Source: Saccharobesus litoralis (lineage in GTDB: Bacteria; Pseudomonadota; Gammaproteobacteria; Enterobacterales; Alteromonadaceae). Taken from it: DNA of 64,000 nucleotides. The translations under genes were made by a program, and so were the position numbers. The stretch spans positions 806,001 through 870,000 of the forward strand of contig NZ_CP026604.1 in assembly GCF_003063625.1 (NCBI RefSeq), read 5' to 3'. The first letter of the stretch is position 1. The number at the start of each line of letters is the position of its first letter. Of this stretch, positions 1-10,294 are shown piece by piece. Under the pieces are notes generated by a model. The model searched no databases. It was not told the DNA's origin and worked only from the letters and a program-made list of their open reading frames with translations.

Positions 1-1004
1 ACTAATGCCCATAAATTATTGATGGTATAACTGACTGATTTGGTACGCTTTAACTCTAATGGTTGGCTGCCATCATCTGCAATTTGCGCGGCAATACGCA
101 AGGTTTTTGCTTGCTCTATACGCGCTTTGGCTTCTGTTATTTTTCCAAGGTATAGCATTAAGCCAATCGCTTGGTAGTCATAGTTGGTGCCATGATTATT
201 CGTGCGGGTACTTTCGCGAATACCAAATTCACTGGTCGTTAGCCAAGTGTAGTATTCGTGCAACCATTGTTGCATTTGCGCTTGATTCTGGCCTTGCCAC
301 ATTTTATTACGCTCAAGTAACTGTATGGTCGTTACCACCTTGCCGATATCTGTCCAACTGATCACCCCAAAATTTGTGCCGCTGACTTTACCCGGAATGG
401 CCTTGGCGTAGTCTAAGTTGGGGTTCATTTTGGTTTTGGGGTTAACAAACCAGGTGTATACTATCTCTTTGGCTTTGGTTAAGTAGCGCATGTCGTTTGA
501 GTGGTAAAAAGCTAAATTTAATATACCAAGCGCATTGAGCATATCTTTACGGCGCTTCCAATCTGTAGCGGGGCTTAAATTTACGCGATTAAATTCACCA
601 TCTTTATAGATCCACGGTAATCCGTCTGGTTTGCTTTTATCAGGCCAGTAATACGCACCTAAGGTGTGGTAGTCATGAATATCTCCACTATCGGCAATCA
701 TGGTTTTATTGGTAACCGGATCGACTTTCTTCTTAAGTTCTTTATTGGCTAACTTGCTTAGCTCTTTATACGCTTGCACATAGATTGGGTTATTAGCATT
801 CAGTTTTTGCTTAGCAACGACAAGCTGTGTTTCATTTAAATAAATTAATTTATTTGCTTGGTGAGCTTGTGATTTATCAGCATGGTTGCCATGGGCAACG
901 TTGTCAGAAGGCGATTTAGTCGATTGCTGTTGCGTTGCACCACAACCGGCGAAATTGAGCAGAACCGTAAAAAAAACCAAAGCGTTGAGTAAATGCATTT
1001 TCAT
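1..1004 (-). CDS. Alginate_lyase-fold (PL38-like) polysaccharide lyase lipoprotein, C-terminus cut by window edge
   Basis: The reverse strand is open without a stop from an ATG at 1004 to base 1, giving about 334 residues of a protein that should be near 440. The first 21 residues form a lipoprotein signal ending in F-A-G-C. The central motifs match the paralogue at 3123-4433: a YYWPDKSKPDGLPW segment, a FGVISWTD segment, the motif TNNHGTNYDYQ and GSQPLELKRTKSVSY. These are typical of the alginate_lyase (alpha/alpha-toroid) superfamily, and the YYWPD...DG pattern points to PL38 rather than PL5. Members cut uronic-acid polymers by beta-elimination in the periplasm or at the outer membrane. It diverges from the PL25 gene at 1204. 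Family is fairly sure; substrate (glucuronan- or ulvan-derived uronates) is inferred from context. Confidence 0.85.
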   Translation of the reverse strand, partial: MKMHLLNALVFFTVLLNFAGCGATQQQSTKSPSDNVAHGNHADKSQAHQANKLIYLNETQLVVAKQKLNANNPIYVQAYKELSKLANKELKKKVDPVTNKTMIADSGDIHDYHTLGAYYWPDKSKPDGLPWIYKDGEFNRVNLSPATDWKRRKDMLNALGILNLAFYHSNDMRYLTKAKEIVYTWFVNPKTKMNPNLDYAKAIPGKVSGTNFGVISWTDIGKVVTTIQLLERNKMWQGQNQAQMQQWLHEYYTWLTTSEFGIRESTRTNNHGTNYDYQAIGLMLYLGKITEAKARIEQAKTLRIAAQIADDGSQPLELKRTKSVSYTINNLWAL

Positions 1005-1203
1005 ATATGCGCTATCTAATAGTTAGTTATCTATTATGAATAGCGATATAAATAGCCAGTTACTACCCCTGTTATTTTCGATGTTTAACAAGATCTTCTG
1101 TTGGGGTAGTAATTTAGTTTCAAGCTCGCTTTTCTTTATATACAGGGGCAGTCATACATATGACTGGCTTTTGCATTCACGATAAATACATAAGCAAGCC
1201 AAT
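1005..1203. promoter_or_regulatory. Divergent promoter region with 10-bp inverted repeat
   Basis: This 199-bp gap separates two divergent lyase genes. It contains TTACTACCCC at 1060-1069 and its exact complement GGGGTAGTAA at 1103-1112, 33 bp apart. Each arm sits 56 to 92 bp upstream of one start codon in the same relative orientation, as expected of operator half-sites serving both genes. Near-identical 9-mers occur upstream of the PL24 gene (7395-7403) and the sulfatase operon (19555-19563). The regulator is unknown. Confidence 0.45.
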
Positions 1204-2652
1204 ATGAAGAAATTATCCGTTAATCCCAATTTTATATTTTTGATTGTTTTTACAGCGCTATTAAGCGCTTGTAACACAACGCCATCCGCACCAGTTAACA
1301 AGGGCGAAATGGTTGAATATTTTGCTGATAATGCACTGAGTACACCACTCGCTATTGTGCAGCATCCCGCCGGTATATATAAAGATGGCGTGACTTATGT
1401 AAGTTACCAAGGACCGCTTACAGACCCTTATGTGGCAGCTTACCATCATCAAACTAAGCAATGGCAAGGTCCTTTTCAAGCGGGTGAAAGTGATCTTGGC
1501 CGTATGAATAAAAAGAAACCTGACAACCATGGCAAACCCACCATGTTAATTGATGAGTTGGGTTATATTCATATTTTCTTTGGTGGTCATGGTGGTAGCC
1601 CGAAAGATGGTAAAAATTTACTCGGCAACTATAACTCTGGGCGCAATAAACATGTGGTATCAAAGCGCCCTGGTGATATTAGTGAATGGCAAGAGCTAAA
1701 AAACATTTCGGTTTTTGGTACTTACAACCAAGCCATCAAGATGGATAACGGCGATATCTATTTAATTTATCGCCATGGTGCACATCGTAGTGACTGGGTC
1801 TATCAAAAATCAACGGATCATGGCCGTACTTTCGAAGCGCCTGTGTCGTTTTTAAAGCACAAACCGCATGAAACAAAAAATAATCATGACAGTTGGTATG
1901 TTTGGGCAACCCGTGGCCACAATGATGACATTATCATGAGTTACGATTATCACGTTTGCCCAAATGACACGCGAGCTCGTGGCCATATTCCGGTACGTCA
2001 CGATTTATATTATATGGTCTTCAACACCAAAAATAATACATGGCGCAATGTGCAATCTGAGCCGTTGTCTATTCCCGTGACTCGACAAGTCGCCGATGCC
2101 AAAACCTTAGTTACGCGTACGGGCGGTGATGACATGTGGACATTCAATGGTTCAGCCCATTTAGATCAACAAGGTAACCCACATTTATCCATTAATATTG
2201 GTAAAGACATGGGCAAACCTTGGGGTGGTTCTAAACAAACACGTTATTATCGCTGGACTGGAGAAAGCTGGGTTGGTGGTAACTTAGTGAATCCTAAGCA
2301 GCATAAAAGCAAAGGCTCAGAAGGTGATTTTATAATTCATTCGCCAACAGATATTCAATTTACCTTAGCCTATCAAGAAAAAAATAATGATGCGATAGTG
2401 GCTGATTTTCACAGTCAAGATGGCGGAAAAACCTTTGTTAAAGGCCAAGAGTTATTAAAGCGTAGTGATGTGAGTTGGTCAGTGAGTTCATTAATTGAAA
2501 ATGCGCATCCTGACGCACGTATTCTTGTGGCAGAAAGACCAAAAGGCACGCAATGGCGAAAAATTTACTTATTGGGAGATAACGGCCCAGTAAAACGGGC
2601 AAAATCCGAGGCTTTGGTATTAAAAGAAGCTGACAAGGTGATATTCAAATAG
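1204..2652 (+). CDS. PL25-type ulvan lyase, BNR-4 propeller lipoprotein
   Basis: The 482-residue protein has a lipoprotein signal (LLSAC, Cys23) followed by one BNR_4-type beta-propeller domain. Ulvan lyases of this family cleave the rhamnose-3-sulfate to uronate linkage by beta-elimination, giving unsaturated oligosaccharides. Residues His109 (DNHGKP), His129 (GGHGG), Tyr174 and Arg190 have exactly the spacing that I recall for the catalytic His123/His143/Tyr188/Arg204 of the Pseudoalteromonas PL25 enzyme PLSV_3936 (constant offset of 14). This is strong support for both family and activity. The length is that of a single-domain PL25 with no accessory repeats, in contrast to the nearby PL24 enzymes. 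The start is fixed by the signal peptide; the ribosome binding site is weak. Confidence 0.9.
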   Translation: MKKLSVNPNFIFLIVFTALLSACNTTPSAPVNKGEMVEYFADNALSTPLAIVQHPAGIYKDGVTYVSYQGPLTDPYVAAYHHQTKQWQGPFQAGESDLGRMNKKKPDNHGKPTMLIDELGYIHIFFGGHGGSPKDGKNLLGNYNSGRNKHVVSKRPGDISEWQELKNISVFGTYNQAIKMDNGDIYLIYRHGAHRSDWVYQKSTDHGRTFEAPVSFLKHKPHETKNNHDSWYVWATRGHNDDIIMSYDYHVCPNDTRARGHIPVRHDLYYMVFNTKNNTWRNVQSEPLSIPVTRQVADAKTLVTRTGGDDMWTFNGSAHLDQQGNPHLSINIGKDMGKPWGGSKQTRYYRWTGESWVGGNLVNPKQHKSKGSEGDFIIHSPTDIQFTLAYQEKNNDAIVADFHSQDGGKTFVKGQELLKRSDVSWSVSSLIENAHPDARILVAERPKGTQWRKIYLLGDNGPVKRAKSEALVLKEADKVIFK

Positions 2653-3122
2653 CCGATCAAAATCGCTTTTTGATTAAGTGTTAAGAAATAAATACTGACT
2701 AGATTTCAGCGCTCTCATACCATTTTTAGGTTTGTGGGCGCTTGGTTTGCAGGTTCCGCAAACATACAAGATTTTGTTCCCGACAAATCTTAAGTACCTG
2801 CGTCCATGCAGGCAAATGTTCGCCTACAAGGGCTTGGTTTGCGGGCTCAGCAAACATAAATGTTCGCCTACAAGAGCCGCTGTTTTGTTTACCGTGGTCT
2901 GTTCAAGACACTTGACGGCATTCCTTAGAACCGTGTAGGTCGAAATTTATTTCGACAATAGCAGCGGAGCTGCTACAGGCTTGGTTGCTAGGCGAGATAT
3001 TGCCTAATATCTGTCGCCATTGTCGAGGCGAGCCTCGACTTAAAGTGGGATTTCCACTAATCAAGATTAAATTGATTAAGCATTAGATTTCAGCGCCCCC
3101 AAGAACAGGGCGCTGTTGACTA
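2653..3122. repeat. Gene-free stretch of dispersed palindromic repeats
   Basis: Between the convergent PL25 and PL38-like genes are several copies of a hairpin of the form GTTTGCAGGTTCCGCAAAC (about 2742-2762 and 2836-2856) and of the phrase AATGTTCGCCTACA. The palindrome GTCGAAATTTATTTCGAC lies near 2937-2955. The same units recur at about 7450-7535, 19620-19775 and 36540-36595. A 68-codon open frame here is made of repeat sequence and has no support as a gene. Confidence 0.65.
3091..3115 (-). terminator. Hairpin after PL38-like gene
   Basis: CAGCGCCC (3091-3098) pairs with GGGCGCTG (3108-3115) just past the stop codon of the reverse-strand gene ending at 3123. It is a strong GC stem but has only a weak T-run, so termination is probable rather than certain. 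Confidence 0.5.
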
Positions 3123-4433
3123 TTATTTTGTTGAATAGAGTAATAAATATTCAGGCGATAACGTCGGTTTAACCTTTTGATAAATGTCATCGGGAACGGC
3201 GCTTTGGCCAAAATAAGCACGGGTTATATGCAACATTGGATAGGTTTTTAACTCATAAGCTTGCGCAATAGTTCGCCAAATTTGTTTGTATTGCCATGCT
3301 TTTTCACCTCTTAAGTATGGATAAAAATAACTGACAGCTTTAGATAAGCTTTGTCCTTGGCTGGCTTGGTAGTTCCATAGATCCACGCCAAGTTTTTCCG
3401 CTAAAAATGCCACTTGCACCAAGGCTTGCAAATTCATAGAGGTATAGTTAACGGATTTAGTGCGCTTAAGTTCATGCGGTTGAGAACCATCAACTTGAAA
3501 CTGTTCTTCAATACGTTGTTTGGTTTGACTTAAATAGGCAGTGGCCTCTTCTACTTTGTTTAAGTACATCATTAAACCGACAACTTGATAGTCGTACCAC
3601 GAGCCATGATTATTTTTGCGGGTTCTTTCTAAGTTTCCGAGCTCACTGGTTAGCAACCAAGTTAGATATTCATCTAGCCAATGATCCACTGTTGTGATGA
3701 ATTCTTTATCAACCGCTTGAGTCTCTTTTAATAACTGCATGGCGGTTACAACATTACTGATACTTGTCCATTCAATCACGCCAAAAGGCGTGCCGTTGTT
3801 TGTGCCTGGCCAACCTTGTGCATAATTGAGATGCGGATTCATACGCGTTTTCGGGTTAACCATCCATGTATCAATATAGCGCTGGATCCGGTTTAAATAT
3901 TGCTCGTTACGAGTATAGGTATAGGCAATGGTTAGGGTTTTTAACGCTTTAAGAAATTGATTAGAACGTTTTTGGTCGGTATGTTTGCCACGCGTCATTG
4001 GGTTTACTTTGCCGTCTTTATTGATCCATGGCATGCCATCGGGTGTATCAGGATTCGGCCACCAGTAAGGCGCAATACTTAAGTAATCGTTTTTGTTACC
4101 ACTAGGAGCCGCTTTAGGTTTATCTAACACAGATTCTATGGTTGATTTTAGATTTTTGTCGGCTTGTTTGGTAATGGCTTTAACCGCAGCTAAATAGGGT
4201 TCATGACCAGAAGCAACCTGCTGTTGGATCGTTTGAATATGCTGTTTGTTGTAGTAAATATAATCTGGGATTGTCGCGAGCTTGGTTTGCGCTAAGATTT
4301 GTGTTGAGTTTTGCTTAGCGGGCTGAACAGTAGACTGAACTTTGGTTGTTGATGACGTTGTTGAACTACAGGCAGACAATGCAGCGCTCAAGGTTAGCGC
4401 ACAAGCAATTCCGGTTAAATAATGGCGTTTCAT
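3123..4433 (-). CDS. Alginate_lyase-fold (PL38-like) polysaccharide lyase lipoprotein
   Basis: The 436-residue lipoprotein (signal ending LSAC) belongs to the alginate_lyase (alpha/alpha-barrel) superfamily. Diagnostic blocks in order are DYLSIAPYWWPNP, then GTPFGVIEWTS, then KNNHGSWYDYQ with the Asn-His pair expected in the active site, then ELKRTKSVNY. The YWWPNPDTPDG signature resembles PL38. It is a clear paralogue of the truncated gene at 1-1004. The ATG at 4433 is preferred over an upstream reading because AAAGGT lies about 8 nt before it and the lipoprotein signal starts there. It probably degrades uronic-acid chains or unsaturated oligomers in the periplasm; whether the substrate is ulvan-derived, glucuronan or alginate cannot be read from the sequence. 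Confidence 0.85.
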   Translation of the reverse strand: MKRHYLTGIACALTLSAALSACSSTTSSTTKVQSTVQPAKQNSTQILAQTKLATIPDYIYYNKQHIQTIQQQVASGHEPYLAAVKAITKQADKNLKSTIESVLDKPKAAPSGNKNDYLSIAPYWWPNPDTPDGMPWINKDGKVNPMTRGKHTDQKRSNQFLKALKTLTIAYTYTRNEQYLNRIQRYIDTWMVNPKTRMNPHLNYAQGWPGTNNGTPFGVIEWTSISNVVTAMQLLKETQAVDKEFITTVDHWLDEYLTWLLTSELGNLERTRKNNHGSWYDYQVVGLMMYLNKVEEATAYLSQTKQRIEEQFQVDGSQPHELKRTKSVNYTSMNLQALVQVAFLAEKLGVDLWNYQASQGQSLSKAVSYFYPYLRGEKAWQYKQIWRTIAQAYELKTYPMLHITRAYFGQSAVPDDIYQKVKPTLSPEYLLLYSTK

Positions 4434-4779
4434 ATGATGACCTTTAAATGAAGCTGTCAGAAAATTAACATTAACTAAAGTAATGCAAAGAATAGTACTG
4501 ACACCCAGCAACGTGTCGCTACTGGGTATCTAGCACCTTTTCAATAAAGAAATGTCAGTTGAATCACTTGTGATGTTTATAACCGTATTTAGATTAAATA
4601 AACAACTTCAGCCTGAGCTCGTTTAAGGCGCCTATTTTTGGTGTCGAAGTCTTATTACTTTCTAATTTACTAACACTTCGACTGCTTCGCGCTCAGTGTG
4701 AAAATGATCACTAATGTTTTCAACTAATCAAAATTAAATCGATACAGAGCTAAAAAATGGTTAGCTAGGGCTGTTAAAA
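4434..4779. other. Gene-free interval upstream of PL38-like gene
   Basis: This 346-bp AT-rich gap carries the promoter region of the gene at 3123-4433 and the 3' end of the PL24 transcript. A short imperfect hairpin around CCCAGCAACGTGTCGCTACTGGG (4503-4525) lies about 70 bp upstream of the start and could be an operator. No open frame is convincing. Confidence 0.4.
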
Positions 4780-7326
4780 TTAGCGTCGAGATTGGAGCTT
4801 TGCTCTTCTCAATATCGCTATCATTGATAACACCAACATGCCTAGCGGAGTACTGCCGCCCCCACCTGTTCCTTGGTTATCAGAGCTAGGTTTATCACTG
4901 TTATTGGCCTGAGCTTTAATAGTAATAGTGATGCTGGCATCTTTCGTTAATCCTTTGCTATCAGTTGCAACTGCGGTGGCCGCATAGGTTCCGGGAGTTA
5001 GATTAGCTAATTGACTATATGCTTGCGTCCATTGATATGAGCTTTTTTGTTCAACTGAAACAAGTTGGTCTTCAAGGTATAACGCAATACTTTCAATGCT
5101 GGATGACACATTGCTTGTTGATGCATTTACGCCTAATGATATTTGCGTGTAGCCTTGGCTTAATGTGATTGCGTTTTGCACAAATGAAATAGTTGGCTTG
5201 GTATTGTCAGCTTTAACTAACAATGATTGGGTCACCTCAGATTGTAAATTTTCACTATCGGTAACCACAGCTTTGATGGTGTGGTTGCCCACCGCTAGCG
5301 CTTTAAGCTTAGCATCTGCTTGCGACCATTGATAAGGCGCTTTGGTTTTTTTGGACACTTCTGAGCCATCGACAAATAAGGTGACATTATCAATAGTTCG
5401 ACTGGCGATAGGTGTAGCGGCAACCACGTTAACGGCTAAACTTTGATAACCCTCTGTTTTGATTTGCTCGGCCGTACTAAATTCGATGGTTGGAGTGGGA
5501 TCCACAACAGTTAATGTTGTAGTCGCTTGGCTTGTGTGACCTTGCGCATTCATGGCTTGCGCTTTTAATTGGTAACTGCCCGCCGCTAAATTTTGCAGCT
5601 GACTTTCAGATGTTGTCCATTCAAAAGGGGGATTATGCAAGGTTGAAACAAGTTGTTCGTCGATATACAGCGCAACGCTTTCTATTAAATTGGTATTGTC
5701 TTCTCCCACCTGCTCGGTGCGAATGGCTAGACTTTGATAGCCCTCTAAAACAGTCATATCATCAGATGCAAACGTCACTGTCGATTGACTTAATCCCAAG
5801 TCAATTATTTGCAGATAGATAGGTCTAGCTGAGCCAGTGCCATTCTTCATTAAATAGTAATAAACCTTACCTTGCTTGACATAAACCACACCGTGGTGAA
5901 AATTACCTTCGGTTGCTTGGTAAACGCGAGTGAAATTATTGGTGCCACCTTTGGTCGTTTCGACATAGGGCTTGCCGTCATCTAATCCGATAATATAAAT
6001 GTCGTCTCCCGCGGTATATATTTCTTCTGCGCCATTAAAATTTGTGGAGGTAATAAAATCGCTGGCACCAGCCGGTTTGTAGGTATGGGCAAATACGGTT
6101 TTTTTGTTTTCGCTATCTTTGACGCGATGAACAAAATGCACATCACCTTTAGTTGTCACTGTCCAATCAAAGTTACCCACTATATGTACTTGATCAATTG
6201 CTTGCGTGGTAACTAAGTCACCTGGCTCATATATTTTAATTTCGTCTGAGTTAACCAGCGGCCATGTCATAGCATCACCTTTATGGTTGAACCATTCACC
6301 AACACCGTCTGGGGCATCTGAATATGCGTAATAAAGTCCGTTTTGATAAAGGTACTTATCGTCTTTAATATCTGTTCGTTGTTGAAAACCGACTCTGAGT
6401 TTGCCATTGACATACTTCATGTTGCCATACAACCCCCAATTGTAGGCATTACCCTTGTCACGTTGGTGGTTATAATTGAAATGGGTAAACGTAGACCATT
6501 TTTCACTTGCTGCGTCGTAGCTATTAAATACGTAAGCGCCATTGTTACTGCTGCCTTTACGCATATATAAGATGAGTTGACCGTCGTTGTTAGTAAAAAA
6601 TTTAGGGTATGTGAGATTAGAAAAATTATCTCGGTCGGCTAAATCGCCTGTCATCGAAAGATGTTTATAATCGTCATCCCCTTGACTAATACTACTGGTG
6701 TCTTTAACAAATTTATCTAGCGTAAATTCGCTATCACTTAGCTCGGCTGCGCCAGCTACACTGTAGCTGTAACGGAAATAATCATCTTTAAATCGGCCAC
6801 TGCGGGTTCCGTTGTCATAACCATGCATATCGTAAACCATATGTATGGTGCCATTAAGTGGGCTAACCGCTAAACCTATGGTGTTATGTGATTCACCAAT
6901 CCACCATTCTCCTAAGTAGCCCGTATGACGGTGAGGAAATTCAATTGTTTTAACCGTGTTGGTTTGGGTGTTCAAGCGCGACAGCATCACGTGTCTATCG
7001 TTTTTACCACCGCGATACCAGGTCATAAACACATAGTGTTTATACACTTTAACCGCGTCACCATGGGCTGAAATACTAGGGCCAAAGTGATAGTGATATT
7101 CGTTCTCTTCGATTAATTGTTGATTAGTTAAATCTTTGACATCAGCATTTGTATCCTTTTTACCATCGAAATGCAGGGCGTTATCTGCAATTTTGGTTTC
7201 TGATTCGAGGGTGACGGTTGCGCTGACATTGAGTGTAGTGAGTGCTATGGCACTTAACAAAGTATTGAGCAGAACATTTCGCATTGCTTTTCTGCTAAAT
7301 ACTTTTGTAATTGGCATTTTTATCAT
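4780..7326 (-). CDS. PL24-type ulvan lyase with three Ig-like repeats and GlyGly-CTERM
   Basis: The 848-residue protein has an N-terminal signal peptide (to about residue 36), a BNR-4/PL24 catalytic propeller (about 40-525), three Ig-like repeats of about 95 residues each (about 527-815), and a C-terminal sorting tail: GGGGS, a membrane segment and an Arg-rich end. The catalytic part carries the PL24 blocks [29 protein letters not shown] (His147), LTYPKFF (Tyr240) and LYMRKG (Arg256), which match the Alteromonas enzyme LOR_107 as I recall it. The residue four after that Arg is Ser260, where LOR_107 has Asn. The start is supported by AGGT seven bases upstream. The GlyGly-CTERM tail implies processing by a rhombosortase and type II secretion to the surface. 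Confidence 0.9.
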   Translation of the reverse strand: MIKMPITKVFSRKAMRNVLLNTLLSAIALTTLNVSATVTLESETKIADNALHFDGKKDTNADVKDLTNQQLIEENEYHYHFGPSISAHGDAVKVYKHYVFMTWYRGGKNDRHVMLSRLNTQTNTVKTIEFPHRHTGYLGEWWIGESHNTIGLAVSPLNGTIHMVYDMHGYDNGTRSGRFKDDYFRYSYSVAGAAELSDSEFTLDKFVKDTSSISQGDDDYKHLSMTGDLADRDNFSNLTYPKFFTNNDGQLILYMRKGSSNNGAYVFNSYDAASEKWSTFTHFNYNHQRDKGNAYNWGLYGNMKYVNGKLRVGFQQRTDIKDDKYLYQNGLYYAYSDAPDGVGEWFNHKGDAMTWPLVNSDEIKIYEPGDLVTTQAIDQVHIVGNFDWTVTTKGDVHFVHRVKDSENKKTVFAHTYKPAGASDFITSTNFNGAEEIYTAGDDIYIIGLDDGKPYVETTKGGTNNFTRVYQATEGNFHHGVVYVKQGKVYYYLMKNGTGSARPIYLQIIDLGLSQSTVTFASDDMTVLEGYQSLAIRTEQVGEDNTNLIESVALYIDEQLVSTLHNPPFEWTTSESQLQNLAAGSYQLKAQAMNAQGHTSQATTTLTVVDPTPTIEFSTAEQIKTEGYQSLAVNVVAATPIASRTIDNVTLFVDGSEVSKKTKAPYQWSQADAKLKALAVGNHTIKAVVTDSENLQSEVTQSLLVKADNTKPTISFVQNAITLSQGYTQISLGVNASTSNVSSSIESIALYLEDQLVSVEQKSSYQWTQAYSQLANLTPGTYAATAVATDSKGLTKDASITITIKAQANNSDKPSSDNQGTGGGGSTPLGMLVLSMIAILRRAKLQSRR

Positions 7327-7591
7327 TGTATTACCTGTATTAAACGAACTAGTAAATCGATATCGTTATTAAGAAGAGCGATAGAAATGACAAATTGCTA
7401 CCCTGTTAAAGTTGTAAAAAATCGGTAAAAAGAGGGTGGTTTTGGAGAGGTTTGGTTTGCAGGTTCCGCAAACATAAATGTTCGCCTACATGGGCTTGGT
7501 TTGCAGGTTCTACAAGCCTAATGTTCGCCAAGGAAAGATAAAGAGATAACCAAATACGGAGACCTGTATTCGGCTACCTCTTATTTGCTGC
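7327..7591. promoter_or_regulatory. PL24 upstream region with CTACCC element and repeat units
   Basis: TTGCTACCCTGTTA begins at 7395, 69 bp before the PL24 start, and resembles TTACTACCCCTGTTA at 1060. The part from about 7450 to 7535 holds two GGTTTGCAGGTTC repeat units like those at 2740. No gene is seen. Confidence 0.45.
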
Positions 7592-9928
7592 TTAGTGACT
7601 GTTACGCGCTGTTTTTACGAGTAGTCTGCGCAACGTTAACAAGGTGAATACGGCCAGTGCCCATAAATTAGTTGAGCCACCGCCAGAATCACTTGACGCG
7701 GTTTCGGTTCCTTTATCTCCCGTGACTGGGTCCGGCAGGTCTGGTTGCGAGTTAACGTCTTGTGCTTTTACCATAAGTTGCAAACTGGTTTCAGCCATTT
7801 CGTCTAGGCTATTGGTAACTACCGCTTTAATAGTATGGTTACCAGCAGGCAGATTTTTTAATGCCGAGGTGTTCGCTTCATTCCAATAGTACGGAGCTGA
7901 GTCGTCCTCGGAGATCAAATTGTCATTTACGTATAAAGCAACCTTAGCAATTGTAACTGAAGAGCTGGCAACATCGGCATCCACCGCAACTGAATAGAAT
8001 GAATAGCCTTCGGTTAGCTCTGTTATCGGGCTGTTAAAGCTAATGGTAGGCGGGGTTGATTCAACCACACTAAACGACGCGGTTTCTTCTGTTTTTCCGC
8101 CAGCACTATCTGTAACAACGACTTTCATCGCATGAGTTCCAGCGGGTAAATTCATTAAGGCATTGGCTGACTCATCCCAATAATAGGGAGCGCTAGTTTG
8201 CTCGCTGACTAAGGTACCATTGATATAAAGCGCAGCGCTGTTAATGGTGACGCCTTCCTCTGACGCCGTGGGTTCAATAGCGATTTTAATCGCGTCGTAA
8301 CCTAACTTTAAGCTGGTTGGCTGTTCGGTCAAGTTAATTGTTGGGCCAGCAACATTAAGTTTTAAATCGATAATTTGTAAAGACAGCGGGCGCGCATCTC
8401 CCGTAATTTGAGCAGATTTTTCCATTAAGTAATAGTAAAGCTTGCCATCATCGATATGTGGCACGCCTTTTTCATATTCCTTGCCCGTTGTTTGCTCGTA
8501 GATACGCTCAAAGTTATTTGTGCCACCCTCGGCTTTTTCGACATAAGGTCGCCCATTGTTCAATCCGATAATGTAGATATTATCCCCGTAAGCATATAGC
8601 TCTTCTGCGCCGGCAAAGTCGGTGCTAGTTGTGAAGTCCGTATCACCAGCTTTACGATAGGTGTGAACATAAGTGTGACCGCCTTGAAGCTTGTCGGTAA
8701 CTTTACCAATAAAGTGCACATCGCCTCGTTCTGTCACGTTCCAATCAAAGCCGCCAACCATGGAAAAGCGATCTTTTTCGTCGCCAGTTACTGTATCGCC
8801 AGGCTCAGATACTTTAATTAAGTTAGTATCAATTAACGGGGTATCAATAGACTCGCCTTTATAGTTTTTCCAATCGGTTACACCGGCAGGATCATCTGAA
8901 TAGGCGCCAAAAAAGCCGTTTTGATATAAATATCTGTCGGTAGATACATCAGCTCGCTGTTGAAAGCCTATGCGTATTTTGCCACCGGCATACTTCATTT
9001 GACCATAAACGCCATAGTTATAATCGAAACCACGGCTTTTGGCTTCTGAACGGTTAAAGTCGCGAAACGATGATTGCCACTTTTCACCATCATATTTTAT
9101 ATAGGCAAATCGGCCGTTTTTAGAACGCCCTTTACGCATATATAAAAACAAATCACCTTCATTGGTCAGGAAAAATTTAGGGTAAGTTAAATTGGCAAAT
9201 TTTGTCGCATTAATTTCACCGGTTAAGGTAATGTGCTTATATTCGTCCGTCTCGTTATTCGGGTTGTCATATGCATTGATGGGATCATTCGCCGCAAAGT
9301 AATCATCTTTAACAAACAAATCTAAGGTGAATTGATCATCAGGTACAGTTAATGAATTGGGTTTTGAATAATAGTATTTAAAGTAATCATTGGCGGCGGT
9401 GCCGTCAGTTGGGTTAGTGGCTGATAAAGAATGTTGATCAAACACCATATGGATCGATTCATTTTTTGGGCTTAACCCCAATGAAATTGTGTTGTGAGTT
9501 TCCCCCACCCACCATCGGTTTTGATAACCCGTATGACGGTGTGGAAACTCAATCGTTTTACTGGTGCCGGTAATGGTGTTGTAGCGCGTTAGCATTAGGC
9601 TGCGATCTTGTTTACCGCCTTCATACCAAGTAACAAACACAAAATGCTTATAAGTTTTTATACAATCACCATGCGGGTTAATCGCGCGGCCATAAATATA
9701 ATCGTATTGCTGAGGGCCAACATCTGGATCGGACACTGCCTTGCCAGTTGAGGCTTTTTTCTCGCCATTAAAGTACAAACCTTTATCAGAAATAGTAATT
9801 TCTTTGTCTAATACCGGTGTAGCTGCCAGTATCTGCGCTGACAGTAAGGTAAATGGAATCGCTAAGCTTCGCGCTAAAAATTGCGGAGTTAGCTTTAGGT
9901 TATTATTGGTTTTCTGTCGGGTTTTCAT
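7592..9928 (-). CDS. PL24-type ulvan lyase with two Ig-like repeats and GlyGly-CTERM
   Basis: The 778-residue secreted protein has the same layout as its neighbour: signal peptide to about residue 35, PL24 propeller (about 40-545), two Ig-like repeats (about 548-735), and a Ser/Gly linker with GGGS, a membrane segment and LRR. Catalytic-site blocks are GETHNTI (His145), LTYPKFF (Tyr249) and LYMRKG (Arg265), with Ser269 in place of the Asn expected four residues later. It is the most divergent of the three PL24 paralogues here (for example EITISDKGLYFNG at the N-terminus). The start has AAAGGAG 11 nt upstream. It lies 265 bp upstream of the next PL24 gene in the same direction, so it may share a transcript, although a CTACCC element suggests separate promoters. 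Confidence 0.9.
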   Translation of the reverse strand: MKTRQKTNNNLKLTPQFLARSLAIPFTLLSAQILAATPVLDKEITISDKGLYFNGEKKASTGKAVSDPDVGPQQYDYIYGRAINPHGDCIKTYKHFVFVTWYEGGKQDRSLMLTRYNTITGTSKTIEFPHRHTGYQNRWWVGETHNTISLGLSPKNESIHMVFDQHSLSATNPTDGTAANDYFKYYYSKPNSLTVPDDQFTLDLFVKDDYFAANDPINAYDNPNNETDEYKHITLTGEINATKFANLTYPKFFLTNEGDLFLYMRKGRSKNGRFAYIKYDGEKWQSSFRDFNRSEAKSRGFDYNYGVYGQMKYAGGKIRIGFQQRADVSTDRYLYQNGFFGAYSDDPAGVTDWKNYKGESIDTPLIDTNLIKVSEPGDTVTGDEKDRFSMVGGFDWNVTERGDVHFIGKVTDKLQGGHTYVHTYRKAGDTDFTTSTDFAGAEELYAYGDNIYIIGLNNGRPYVEKAEGGTNNFERIYEQTTGKEYEKGVPHIDDGKLYYYLMEKSAQITGDARPLSLQIIDLKLNVAGPTINLTEQPTSLKLGYDAIKIAIEPTASEEGVTINSAALYINGTLVSEQTSAPYYWDESANALMNLPAGTHAMKVVVTDSAGGKTEETASFSVVESTPPTISFNSPITELTEGYSFYSVAVDADVASSSVTIAKVALYVNDNLISEDDSAPYYWNEANTSALKNLPAGNHTIKAVVTNSLDEMAETSLQLMVKAQDVNSQPDLPDPVTGDKGTETASSDSGGGSTNLWALAVFTLLTLRRLLVKTARNSH

Positions 9929-10294
9929 GCTGTGCTTGGCTCCTTTGAAATTGCCTCTTCTCTTAAAACTTGGCTTCTGGAGTCTTCATTTAGTTATTAA
10001 TTTGGCTCCAGCGACCATTGATGACAAAGCACTAACAACACTTCTGCAGAGTGTTTTCGCGTTAGCCTTTAATAAGAAGAGAAATCAAAACGCCAAACTA
10101 ATACCCCCAATTACGCAAATATTTGTACAAACTCTTTTGAATATTTGAACAAATCTATTAACTATTCAATATTAGTGGTTTTTATTTGAGGCAGATGCAT
10201 AATCGAAAAGATGGCATCTGAAAATTAGGTAAGAAAAGCAAGGAAAGCTGGCAAGACTTAAATACACATGACTAGAGCGCGTGTATGATGCAAG
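9929..10294. promoter_or_regulatory. PL24 upstream region with paired 14-bp direct repeats
   Basis: AATATTTGTACAAA (10118-10131) and AATATTTGAACAAA (10140-10153) are direct repeats differing at one base with a 22-bp period, about two helical turns. They lie 190-225 bp upstream of the PL24 start. TTTGTACAAA inside the first is itself a palindrome. This looks like a tandem operator. Nothing else is recognisable in the 366-bp gap. Confidence 0.45.
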
